Source: Erysipelotrichaceae bacterium | GTDB taxonomy: Bacteria; Bacillota_I; Bacilli_A; Erysipelotrichales; Erysipelotrichaceae | Direction: 5' to 3' | Assembly (NCBI GenBank): GCA_021442745.1 | Contig: JABUSI010000201.1 | Location: 1 to 7,375 of the forward strand | DNA length: 7,375 bases | In this document: piece by piece, positions 1 to 6,485 of the stretch | Layout: every line of letters starts with the position of its first letter | How positions within the stretch are numbered: position 1 is the stretch's first letter | The notes under the pieces: generated by a model | Told to the model about the DNA's origin: nothing | Seen by the model: only the letters and a program-made list of their open reading frames with translations | The model's database searches: none | Position numbers and translations under genes: made by a program

Positions 1-560
1 GTCAGTTTCTGAATGGCACTGTTTACCGCATACGGTTCATCCAGAATATGAATGACGTTGCCCGCCACCGTTTTCACCGGCCCGAACCAGGTTTTCTCCA
101 GGACTTCTTTACCGTTGGCAACCAGCGGTGAACTTAAAAAGTACGAGAACAGAACCAATACGACAACTGCCGGTACAAACGAAAACAAAGCTCCTAAAAT
201 ATGGTTTACGGTATCCAGAATCGGAAGTTCCATTAAAGAATCCGCAAACGGTTTCAATAAGATGGTCAGTAACGATACGGCAATAAACAATAACAGATAC
301 CATGCCAGCGTATTCATCTTACCGTAAAACACATCCGCAAACGGAGTCCCCGCAAACGGTGTCCAGGCTTCCGGGAAAATCCAGATGCTTTCCGCCAGTA
401 CCGGCGCAAAGAACCAGGATACCAGAATGGATGTCAATACGGATAACAGGGAAAACGTCTGATAGAAAAATCCCTTTTTATATCCGATCAAAAGACTGAT
501 CAGCAGAAACGCAATAATAAGTATATTGATATACGGAACAACCGCTTGTGGAATCGTCAT
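1..560 (-). CDS. cvpA: CvpA family membrane protein, C-terminus cut off by window edge
   Basis: The first 186 residues of an integral membrane protein of the CvpA (colicin V production) family are visible; the 3' end lies beyond base 1. About four hydrophobic segments can be seen, near residues 8-26, 35-54, 84-103 and 118-144. A GYKKGFF motif at residues 26-32 after the first segment and an LDTVNHILGALF stretch at 115-126 are typical of the family (known). The start ATG at 558-560 has a GGGAGG ribosome binding site eight bases upstream. The biochemical role of CvpA proteins in Bacillota is poorly defined. The gene diverges from rnhC. In Bacillus the equivalent locus continues with polX and mutS2, so those genes may lie just outside the window (inference). 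Family assignment is good; the gene symbol is by family only. Confidence 0.82.
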   Translation of the reverse strand, partial: MTIPQAVVPYINILIIAFLLISLLIGYKKGFFYQTFSLLSVLTSILVSWFFAPVLAESIWIFPEAWTPFAGTPFADVFYGKMNTLAWYLLLFIAVSLLTILLKPFADSLMELPILDTVNHILGALFSFVPAVVVLVLFSYFLSSPLVANGKEVLEKTWFGPVKTVAGNVIHILDEPYAVNSAIQKL

Positions 561-568
561 AACACATA

Positions 569-574
569 CCTCCC
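569..574 (-). promoter_or_regulatory. Ribosome binding site of cvpA
   Basis: On the minus strand this reads GGGAGG, eight bases before the ATG at 560. It fixes the cvpA start. The predicted transcript from the -10 at 584-589 would begin only a few bases before it, so the leader is very short. Confidence 0.75.
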
Positions 575-583
575 GTTTTTACT

Positions 584-612
584 ATTTTACCCTAAGTTCG
601 TTGTACTGTAAA
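584..612 (-). promoter_or_regulatory. Promoter of cvpA (sigma-A type)
   Basis: On the minus strand the -35 is TTTACA (607-612, five of six consensus matches), followed by a 17-base spacer and the -10 TAAAAT (584-589, five of six matches). Spacing is ideal for the housekeeping sigma factor. The -35 hexamer lies on the same six bases as the likely -35 of the opposing rnhC promoter. Confidence 0.72.
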
Positions 613-635
613 CCTGCGCGGAAATATGGTAGACT
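607..635 (+). promoter_or_regulatory. Likely promoter of rnhC (extended -10)
   Basis: TATGGTAGACT at 625-635 resembles the Gram-positive extended -10 form (TATG, one base, then a hexamer, here TAGACT, four of six matches). The base stretch 17 bases upstream, TGTAAA at 607-612, is a poor -35 (three of six), which an extended -10 can offset. An alternative -35 is TTGTAC at 601-606. Transcription would start near 642, about 20 bases before the gene. Confidence 0.5.
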
Positions 636-662
636 CTTATCGAAAGAAAAGGGGATGACCGC

Positions 663-1508
663 ATGGTACAATCACTGACATTAACACCCGGACAAATCGA
701 ACAGCTGCGTACGTCTTTACCGGCATACAGTTTCACCAAAACTCCTCCGTATGCCGTATTTCAGGCAAAACTCGAAGGATGTACGATTACCGCCTACTCG
801 TCCGGTAAAGTCGTATTTCAGGGAAACGATGCCGAATACTACGCTTCTCCCTATACAGAGAAAAAAGAATTCGTAACCCAATGCGGTTCGGATGAAGTCG
901 GTACCGGTGATTATTTCGGACCGGTCGTCGTCTGTGCCTGTTATCTTGACAAAACGCATTACCCTCTTCTTAAGCAATACAAGATTCAGGATTCCAAGCA
1001 ATTAACCGATCCGGAAATCATAAGCATTGCCAGAGAACTGATTGACATCATTCCGCACAGTCTGTTAATTCTCGACCCTGCCAGATACAATCAGGTTCAC
1101 AAACAATACAACATGAACAAAATCAAAGCGATTCTCCACAACAAGTGCTACTGTCATCTGCAGAAAAAAACAGGTTCGCTGCCTTCACTACGAGTCGTTG
1201 ACCAGTTCTGCGAACCGGATCTCTACTACAAATACCTGTCACAGGAACCCGAAATCATCAACAGCATCCACTTCACCACGAAAGCCGAAAACAAGTTTCC
1301 GGCTGTTGCCATCGCGAGTATCTTCGCGCGGTATGGCTTTTTATGTTATTTTGAAAAGATGGAAGAACAGTATGACATCCGCTTACACAAAGGTGCCTCC
1401 GATCTGGTGGACGAAGACATCCGCCGCTTTATCGAAAAACACGGAAAAGACGCCTTGCAGAACGTCGGAAAACTGCACTTCAGAAATACCGAAAAGGCAT
1501 TGGGATAA
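663..1508 (+). CDS. rnhC: Ribonuclease HIII
   Basis: This cytosolic endonuclease cleaves the RNA strand of RNA/DNA hybrids and so acts in removal of R-loops and RNA primers. The protein has 281 residues, slightly shorter than the roughly 300 usual for the family. Residues 1-65 form the N-terminal TBP-like substrate-binding domain that distinguishes HIII from HII. The catalytic domain starts with SDEVGTGDYFGP (76-87), giving the acidic pair D77 and E78. It continues with DSK (110-112), VVDQFCEP with D180 and E184 (the third and fourth acidic residues of the DEDE set expected for HIII), and AENKFPAVAIASIFAR (208-223). The ATG at 663 has AGGGG eight bases upstream at 650-654. The gene stands alone on the plus strand, diverging from cvpA and converging on rimO. 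All expected catalytic residues are present, so it should be active. Confidence 0.95.
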   Translation: MVQSLTLTPGQIEQLRTSLPAYSFTKTPPYAVFQAKLEGCTITAYSSGKVVFQGNDAEYYASPYTEKKEFVTQCGSDEVGTGDYFGPVVVCACYLDKTHYPLLKQYKIQDSKQLTDPEIISIARELIDIIPHSLLILDPARYNQVHKQYNMNKIKAILHNKCYCHLQKKTGSLPSLRVVDQFCEPDLYYKYLSQEPEIINSIHFTTKAENKFPAVAIASIFARYGFLCYFEKMEEQYDIRLHKGASDLVDEDIRRFIEKHGKDALQNVGKLHFRNTEKALG

Positions 1509-1520
1509 AACCCAATGCCT
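1495..1520. terminator. Bidirectional Rho-independent terminator between rnhC and rimO
   Basis: A perfect 10-base-pair stem (AGGCATTGGG at 1495-1504 with CCCAATGCCT at 1511-1520) encloses the six-base loop ATAAAA. On the plus strand it is followed by GTTTTATT, a usable U-tract. On the minus strand only TTT follows, so termination of the rimO operon may be weaker. The left arm is made of the last codons of rnhC and the rnhC stop codon (1506-1508) lies in the loop. Confidence 0.85.
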
Positions 1521-1523
1521 GTT

Positions 1524-2819
1524 TTATTCTGTCTCCACACCGATTAAATCGTGCATGCTTGCTTTCCGGATTTTTACTTTCACAAATTCTCCGGGATTGT
1601 GTTTTTTCAGCGGTTTGAACTTCACGATACCGTCAATACCGTCCGGTGCACTGTAAATGCTTCTTCCGCGGTATTGTTCCGTCAATCCGTCATGGGATTC
1701 GATCAATACTTCCAGTACTTCGTCCACCAGTGCTTCGGAATTCTGCTGAGCGATTTTCTGCTGAAGTTCCATTAACTGTCCCATCCGGCGATCCATCACT
1801 TTCCGGGATACCCGCGGACGCATGTCATAGGAAGGTGTATCTTCTTCCAGGGAATACGTAAATGCTCCCATCCGGTCAAAACGCATTTCTTCCACAAAGT
1901 CCAGCAAATCCTGAAAATCCTTCGCAGTTTCCGTCGGGAATCCGACAATCATGGTCGTCCGGATGACACTGTGGGCAAAGGTGGAACGAATCAATCCGAT
2001 GGTATGCTTGATTTCCGCAATCGTACCCCGGCGATTCATCAGTTTCAGCATCCGGTCGTTTCCGTATTGAATCGGAATATCAAAGTAAGGAACCACTTTG
2101 TTTAGTTCTGACATTCCGACAACCAGTTCATCACTGATTTCATCCGGATACAGATACAAAACCCGGATCCAATGGAATCCTTCGATTCTGTTCAGTTCCG
2201 TTAATAAATCCAGCAAGCGATGCTTTCCATATAAATCAATACCGTATCTTGACGTATCCTGAGCAATCAGGTTCAGTTCCTTCACACCCTGCTTTGCCAG
2301 ATATTCCGCTTCTTTCAGCAATTCTTCCATCGGAACGCTCCGGTAATCATGACGAATCAGAGGAATGGCACAATACGCACAGCGGTTGTCACAGCCATCC
2401 GCAATCCGTAAATACGCAAACCATGGTTTGGTCGACAACAGACGCGTATGTTCACACGGTTTTGTCACACCGTTTAATTCCTCTTCCAGGATTTCGGCAA
2501 TGTGATCGTATTCGTCAATCGTAATAAACCGGTCCACTTCCGGTAATTCTTTCTGTAAATCCGTAAGATACCGTTGTGCCAGACATCCCGTCACAATCAG
2601 TTTCTTACAGTTCTGACTCTTATATTCCGCCATTTCCAGAATCGTATTCAGTGATTCTTCCTTGGCTGACTGAATGAACCCGCATGTATTCACAAACAAC
2701 ACTTCCGCTTCGGCAGGATCCGGAGTAATGGTATGACCCTGATCCCGTAAGTATCCCATGATATTTTCACTGTCCACTAAGTTTTTACTGCATCCCAATG
2801 ACACAAATCCGATTTTCAT
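1524..2819 (-). CDS. rimO: Ribosomal protein S12 methylthiotransferase RimO
   Basis: RimO is a radical-SAM enzyme that adds a methylthio group to a conserved aspartate of ribosomal protein S12, using two 4Fe-4S clusters. The protein has 431 residues. The N-terminal MTTase domain carries the cluster cysteines C10 (SLGCSKN), C46 (NTCGF) and C79 (TGCLAQR). The radical-SAM motif CDNRCAYC gives C143, C147 and C150. A TRAM domain covers about 365-431. The SLGCSKNLVDSE start, the GCDNRCAYCAIPLIRG-like region (here IRHDYRS) and the MGAFTYS(L)EEDTP stretch at about 318-329 favour RimO over MiaB. I chose the ATG at 2817-2819, because AAAGGAG lies eight bases upstream. An in-frame ATG at 2838-2840 has no such site and would overlap the preceding gene. 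It is the last gene of the operon, two bases after the EamA-family stop. One oddity is Y252 where the family normally has histidine (see findings). Confidence 0.95.
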   Translation of the reverse strand: MKIGFVSLGCSKNLVDSENIMGYLRDQGHTITPDPAEAEVLFVNTCGFIQSAKEESLNTILEMAEYKSQNCKKLIVTGCLAQRYLTDLQKELPEVDRFITIDEYDHIAEILEEELNGVTKPCEHTRLLSTKPWFAYLRIADGCDNRCAYCAIPLIRHDYRSVPMEELLKEAEYLAKQGVKELNLIAQDTSRYGIDLYGKHRLLDLLTELNRIEGFHWIRVLYLYPDEISDELVVGMSELNKVVPYFDIPIQYGNDRMLKLMNRRGTIAEIKHTIGLIRSTFAHSVIRTTMIVGFPTETAKDFQDLLDFVEEMRFDRMGAFTYSLEEDTPSYDMRPRVSRKVMDRRMGQLMELQQKIAQQNSEALVDEVLEVLIESHDGLTEQYRGRSIYSAPDGIDGIVKFKPLKKHNPGEFVKVKIRKASMHDLIGVETE

Positions 2820-2821
2820 AT

Positions 2822-3682
2822 TCATTTCTCCTTTTTCCATAAGCCATCCTTGGTCTGTGCCAGTATGACAGCCGTAAAAATCAATCCGAAACCGATTACA
2901 ACCGGTATCGTTACCCGTTCCTTATAAAACAGAATACTGAACAGGGCACCGAATACGGATTCCAGCGACAATAAAATCGACCCCGTAACCGGGTTGACAT
3001 GCTGTAATCCATATGTCTGAAAAAACATACACAAAGCACTGGCACCCAATCCCAGAAACAGGATGGTACCGATCATATCCGCTTGTAACGGAACAATCGT
3101 AGCCGGATTCTGCAACGTAATCAGCCAGCTGATTGCCCCTACGGTCGCCAGCTGAAACGTCGTACTGACAATCGGGTCCATATCGCTTCCCCAATGCTGA
3201 ATGGCCAGAATATGGGCTGCATACAGAAAACCGCAGAGGATTGTCATGAGATCCCCGTAACGGATGGTAAATGCTTCCGTCAGAGATACAAATCCGATGC
3301 CTGCAATACAGAGAAACGCTGCCAGAAATTCATATTTATCCGGTTTCTTACGGTCAATCACCCACACCAGAAACGGAACAATCACACAATACGTTGCCGT
3401 CAGAAACGCATTCTTCCCCGGCGTCGTATCACTGATCCCGATGGTCTGGACAAAATATGCCCCAAACAACAATACACCAATCATAATACCATGTACAACA
3501 TCCGCTTTTGTCAGATGCAAAAACCGTTTGTAACACACCGCAAAGATTGCTATGGCTCCCAGGCTGAACCGCAATGCCAGTAAATACGGAATTGCCAGTA
3601 CGTTAACCGAATCTTTCATAAACATGAAGGACGCTCCCCAGATTACGGCAGCAGCCAGAAGTGCCCCTTTTTCCTTCCACAT
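2822..3682 (-). CDS. EamA/DMT-family transporter (putative exporter)
   Basis: This is a 286-residue inner-membrane protein with about ten hydrophobic segments, arranged as two EamA repeats of five (about residues 5-137 and 143-275), the usual size and fold of the drug/metabolite transporter superfamily. Recognisable family features are the VIWGASFMFMK stretch at 13-23, LRFSLGA at 37-43, and in the second repeat SLESVFGALFSILFYKE at 239-255, corresponding to the usual conserved glutamate segment near the ninth helix. The C-terminus is short and lysine-rich (LWKKEK), as expected for a cytosolic end. The ATG at 3682 has GGAGGGG six bases upstream. It follows ktrA by 20 bases and precedes rimO by two. 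The substrate cannot be told from sequence; members move amino acids, sugars, nucleosides or drugs. Confidence 0.88.
   Translation of the reverse strand: MWKEKGALLAAAVIWGASFMFMKDSVNVLAIPYLLALRFSLGAIAIFAVCYKRFLHLTKADVVHGIMIGVLLFGAYFVQTIGISDTTPGKNAFLTATYCVIVPFLVWVIDRKKPDKYEFLAAFLCIAGIGFVSLTEAFTIRYGDLMTILCGFLYAAHILAIQHWGSDMDPIVSTTFQLATVGAISWLITLQNPATIVPLQADMIGTILFLGLGASALCMFFQTYGLQHVNPVTGSILLSLESVFGALFSILFYKERVTIPVVIGFGLIFTAVILAQTKDGLWKKEK
2828..2834 (-). promoter_or_regulatory. Ribosome binding site that sets the rimO start
   Basis: On the minus strand this reads AAAGGAG and is part of the last codons of the upstream EamA-family gene. It stands eight bases from the ATG at 2819, and the upstream stop TGA (2822-2824) falls between the two, an arrangement that suggests translational coupling. 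Confidence 0.75.
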
Positions 3683-3702
3683 ACCAATCCCCTCCGGATT
3701 TA

Positions 3703-4362
3703 TCAGAAACCGTTGTGCCGGCGCAATTCTTCTTCCTGTACAATCATCAGCACGTAATTATCTTCTTCCAATGGTTTTTTAATGCTGTAATTCACACTTA
3801 ACCGGGCATCCTTTGTTTCTTTGATTCCCAGAACGTTAATCCCATAGCGATTACGCAGATTCAGTTGTGCAATCGATTTCCCTATCCAGGATTCCGGTAC
3901 TTTCATCTCCACGATGCTGTAGTCATCGTCCACTTCCACATAATCGACGAAATTCTGATAGCTCAGGGACTTTGCCAGTTTCGTCGCCATTTCTTTTTCC
4001 GGCTGAATGACTTCATCCGCCCCGATTTTCAGAAGAATGTCTCTGTGCGTATCGTTCATGGCCTTTACGATGATTCTTCCGACACCCAGCTGCCTGCAAT
4101 TCAAAACTGCCATGATTTCCGATTCCAGATGAGATCCGATCGCAATAACCACAGCGTCACATTCCCCCACTCCCATTTCTTTCAGGTCGTTCAGGTTTGT
4201 CACATCTCCCTTTGCGCACATCGCAATTGATCCGGACGCTTCTTCCACAAGTGTCATATCACTGTCCATCGCAATCACATCATGACCATATTCTGCCAGT
4301 TCACACGCCAGGGTACTGCCAAACCGCCCTAATCCAAGAACCGCAAACTGTTTCTTTTCCAT
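3703..4362 (-). CDS. ktrA: KtrA-type K+ uptake regulatory subunit (RCK protein)
   Basis: This is a cytosolic gating subunit of the Ktr potassium uptake system, which in characterised relatives forms an octameric ring under the KtrB dimer and opens on ATP binding. It has 219 residues, the usual length. The RCK_N (TrkA-N) Rossmann domain covers about 1-130, with the nucleotide motif GLGRFG at 10-15 and an acidic residue D33 at the end of the second strand for the ribose. IGADEVIQPEKEMATKLA at 113-130 is the typical helix leading to the crossover. The RCK_C domain covers about 138-219. Its NLRNRYGINVLGI segment (168-180) lies where related KtrA/CpaA proteins bind c-di-AMP (family knowledge; binding here is inferred). 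The ATG at 4362 has AGAGGG four bases upstream, somewhat close. It starts 12 bases after the ktrB stop. Confidence 0.93.
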   Translation of the reverse strand: MEKKQFAVLGLGRFGSTLACELAEYGHDVIAMDSDMTLVEEASGSIAMCAKGDVTNLNDLKEMGVGECDAVVIAIGSHLESEIMAVLNCRQLGVGRIIVKAMNDTHRDILLKIGADEVIQPEKEMATKLAKSLSYQNFVDYVEVDDDYSIVEMKVPESWIGKSIAQLNLRNRYGINVLGIKETKDARLSVNYSIKKPLEEDNYVLMIVQEEELRRHNGF

Positions 4363-4374
4363 ACATCCCTCTTT

Positions 4375-5715
4375 CTAGCCGATCAACAGATCAGCATCCG
4401 GATATTCCACATGATGGGTATTCCCCTCATTCTCAAACAAAGACACAAAGACCGCCATCGGTCCGATCCGACCGATTGTCATCAGCACAATCATAACCAG
4501 TTTCCCGACGACACTGAGAGATGACGTAATACCGACGCTCAGACCTACGGTCGCGATCGCCGAAACACTTTCAAACAACAAGTCCAGAGAGGCAATGGTA
4601 TCACTGCACAATAAGATACACATAGCCCCAAACAAAACGATTCCATACATGGACACCAGATAAAACGCCTTCGTGAACAACGCTACCGAAATTCTTCGTT
4701 TCCGGTACACTACGTCATTTTTACTATGCCGGACATTCATAAAATACAAAAGCAATACCAGTACCGTTGTCGTCTTGATTCCCCCGGCCGTACCTCCGGC
4801 ACTGCCGCCGATCAACATGAATACCAGCATCATCAGTTTGGTAACTTCCCGCAGATTCGCATAATTCACCGTACTGAATCCGGCTGTCCGCAACGTTACC
4901 GACTGAAACAGACTGACCAATGTCTTATCCGCAAAGTTCAGATCTGCCAGCGTACCCGGATTACTCCATTCCGTCATCATAAACAATACCATACCCAGTA
5001 CCGTTAAAATTCCCGTCAGTTTCAATACCACAACCGTATGATACCGCAGTTTCCGCTTGCTTCTGTTTGTCAGTTTATCCGACAAGTCAAACCATACGGT
5101 AAATCCCAGACCGCCGCATACAATCAACGCCATAATTACCAGATTCAGATACCAGTCGTTCGCATATCCCACTAAACTCGTCGATCCCAGCAAATCCAAT
5201 CCCGCATTACAGAACGCACTCACGGAATGAAATACCGCAAACCACAACGCTTCGGACACATCCGTCATCGACACAAACCGGACAAACAGCAACACCGCAC
5301 CGATTCCCTCAAACAAAAACGTATACCCAACCACCCGCTTCAGAAACAGCGGGGCGGATTCGACGGTTGCCTTCCCGACCGACTCCTGAATCAGTCGCTT
5401 CTCGTCCAGCCCGAACCGGTGTTTGGACAACGTCAGAATAAAAGACAACACCGAAACCAAACCCAGTCCGCCGACCTGAACCAGAAGCAGAATGACAACT
5501 TGTCCAAACAACGTATATTGCGTAGCAATGGAGGCAACCGTCAATCCGGTCACACATGTGGCACTCGTTGCGATAAACAACTGGTTCAGAACCGACAATG
5601 GTTCTGCCTTATTGCTGATCGGAAGACACAACAAAACCGTACCGACCAGGATGGTTCCGATAAATCCTAACGCAATCCATTGTGTCGGACGCAGTTTCTT
5701 AGTCCGGGATTTCAT
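4375..5715 (-). CDS. ktrB: KtrB-type K+ channel subunit (TrkH/KtrB family)
   Basis: This is the membrane subunit for K+ (often Na+-dependent) uptake. With this start it has 446 residues, the usual KtrB length. It carries the four membrane-pore-membrane repeats of the TrkH/KtrB/HKT superfamily. The four selectivity-filter loops are visible, each with its key glycine: TCVTGLTV (G57), SAFCNAGLD (G172), TLRTAGFS (G279) and ATVGLSVG (G391). The flexible intramembrane gating loop of the third repeat is GGSAGGTAGGIKTTT at 303-317. The C-terminus ends in LLIG, like other KtrB proteins whose C-terminal tip packs near the pore. I chose the ATG at 5713-5715, with AAAGGAAG six bases upstream. An in-frame GTG at 5811 would add a polar 32-residue extension inside the upstream gene. 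It overlaps the alkylation-repair gene by 17 bases and precedes ktrA by 12. Confidence 0.94.
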   Translation of the reverse strand: MKSRTKKLRPTQWIALGFIGTILVGTVLLCLPISNKAEPLSVLNQLFIATSATCVTGLTVASIATQYTLFGQVVILLLVQVGGLGLVSVLSFILTLSKHRFGLDEKRLIQESVGKATVESAPLFLKRVVGYTFLFEGIGAVLLFVRFVSMTDVSEALWFAVFHSVSAFCNAGLDLLGSTSLVGYANDWYLNLVIMALIVCGGLGFTVWFDLSDKLTNRSKRKLRYHTVVVLKLTGILTVLGMVLFMMTEWSNPGTLADLNFADKTLVSLFQSVTLRTAGFSTVNYANLREVTKLMMLVFMLIGGSAGGTAGGIKTTTVLVLLLYFMNVRHSKNDVVYRKRRISVALFTKAFYLVSMYGIVLFGAMCILLCSDTIASLDLLFESVSAIATVGLSVGITSSLSVVGKLVMIVLMTIGRIGPMAVFVSLFENEGNTHHVEYPDADLLIG

Positions 5716-6406
5716 ACGCTTCTTCCTTTCTGATCTGTCGTACCCACTGTTTATCCGCATCACTGACACGATACGAATCCAGCAGTTTCTGACACGTTTT
5801 GGTAAAGACACTCTTTCCCAATACCGATTTCTTACAAACCTTTTTTATTTTTTCTTTCTGACTCACAAAAGCCGTAGCCAGAAACCATGCTTTCGCCATA
5901 TCCGTATAATACGTTTGCAAAGGTACAGCCAGAACTTCTTCTATACTTTCCTCAATATACGCATCATCAAGGAAATGAATCATCATCGTTACAATCCGGT
6001 AGCGCTGTACGTATTCCCGGTTGTCTTCTTTCAAAGACATCACAAAATTCCGGAACAATTCCCTGTTTCTGTTCACAACCGGACGGATGCAGCTGCAGAA
6101 CGTATCCACCGTACACCAGCTGTCCGTCAGGGAGATATAGTTTTCGATATATTTCATCAATACGGACCAATCCACCGGTTTTGTATATCCTAACACAAAC
6201 CCTTTCAAAAGGACTTCTTCCATATACGTATCGTCAATCATCGTATATGCATCATATCCGTATTGTTTCGCCAGTTCCTTCGCTTTTTTATGCAGAAGAG
6301 GCAACCGGATTCCCAGAATCGGTCTTCCCGTTGTCGTAATCCGGCTCGAAAAGTCCTGATACCGCATATCCACCTGTTGATACAACCATTCTTTTACATC
6401 GCTCAT
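5699..6406 (-). CDS. DNA alkylation repair protein, AlkD-like HEAT-repeat glycosylase
   Basis: AlkD-family enzymes remove N3- and N7-alkylated purines from DNA as the first step of base-excision repair; they are all-helical HEAT-like solenoids. This protein has 235 residues, the usual length. The key AlkD residues have counterparts with the right spacing: W97 and D101 in DSWCTVDTF (four apart, as W109/D113 in Bacillus cereus AlkD), R137 in QRYRIVTMM (as R148) and W174 in AKAWFLATAF (as W187). The C-terminal tail (about 185-229) is lysine- and arginine-rich, in line with DNA contact. The ATG at 6404-6406 has GAGG nine bases upstream; a longer TTG start at 6436 would lie upstream of the -10 box and is rejected. 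It is the first gene of the operon and overlaps ktrB by 17 bases. Whether it is a true glycosylase or a binding-only relative needs activity data. Confidence 0.85.
   Translation of the reverse strand: MSDVKEWLYQQVDMRYQDFSSRITTTGRPILGIRLPLLHKKAKELAKQYGYDAYTMIDDTYMEEVLLKGFVLGYTKPVDWSVLMKYIENYISLTDSWCTVDTFCSCIRPVVNRNRELFRNFVMSLKEDNREYVQRYRIVTMMIHFLDDAYIEESIEEVLAVPLQTYYTDMAKAWFLATAFVSQKEKIKKVCKKSVLGKSVFTKTCQKLLDSYRVSDADKQWVRQIRKEEAYEIPD
5722..5729 (-). promoter_or_regulatory. Ribosome binding site that sets the ktrB start
   Basis: On the minus strand this reads AAAGGAAG, six bases before the ATG at 5715. It lies inside the 3' end of the upstream alkylation-repair gene and decides between the ATG at 5715 and the longer in-frame GTG start. 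Confidence 0.65.
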
Positions 6407-6415
6407 TCGAAAAAA

Positions 6416-6419
6416 CCTC
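6416..6419 (-). promoter_or_regulatory. Ribosome binding site of the alkylation-repair gene
   Basis: On the minus strand this reads GAGG (within CGAGG), nine bases before the ATG at 6406. It lies almost at the predicted 5' end of the transcript, so the operon leader is only about 15 bases long. Confidence 0.6.
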
Positions 6420-6427
6420 GCCTGTTT

Positions 6428-6433
6428 ATTATA
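6428..6433 (-). promoter_or_regulatory. -10 element of the alkD-like/ktrBA/eamA/rimO operon promoter
   Basis: On the minus strand this reads TATAAT, a perfect consensus -10. The region 17 bases upstream is the T-rich tract of the preceding terminator (TTTCTT), a poor -35, so the promoter may be moderate or need help. No other promoter-sized gap exists before rimO, so this is likely the main promoter for all five genes. Confidence 0.65.
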
Positions 6434-6447
6434 CAATAGTTGTCCGC

Positions 6448-6476
6448 AAAAAGAAAATGAGCACCGAAGTGCTCAT
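6448..6476 (-). terminator. Rho-independent terminator of the AIM24-family gene
   Basis: On the minus strand an 8-base-pair stem, ATGAGCAC with GTGCTCAT (6457-6464 and 6469-6476), is capped by TTCG, giving the very stable C(UUCG)G tetraloop. It is followed by TTTCTTTTT (6448-6456). It starts ten bases after the stop codon of the gene at 6486. Its T-tract runs straight into the promoter region of the next operon. Confidence 0.9.
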
Positions 6477-6485
6477 GTTTTATGA

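Noticed and set aside
1198..1656. A 152-codon plus-strand frame overlapping the 3' half of rnhC and the rimO end
   Set aside because: It is out of frame with rnhC, crosses the terminator hairpin and runs antisense to rimO. The rnhC frame is intact through its full catalytic domain, so there is no frameshift to explain it.
2820..2840. Longer rimO start at the ATG at 2840
   Set aside because: The strong AAAGGAG at 2828-2834 would lie inside the coding region, and homologues begin at the MKIGFVSLG sequence.
5716..5811. Longer ktrB start at the GTG at 5811
   Set aside because: It would add 32 polar residues with no family match and extend the overlap with the upstream gene to over 100 bases. 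The ATG at 5715 has a good ribosome binding site and gives the usual KtrB length.
5492..6193. A 233-codon open frame on the plus strand opposite ktrB and the alkylation-repair gene
   Set aside because: It is the antisense of two well-recognised genes, its translation resembles no family I know, and I see no ribosome binding site or promoter for it.
6407..6436. Longer alkylation-repair start at the TTG at 6436
   Set aside because: It lies upstream of the TATAAT -10 element, so it would not be in the predicted transcript. The ATG at 6406 has a suitable GAGG site.
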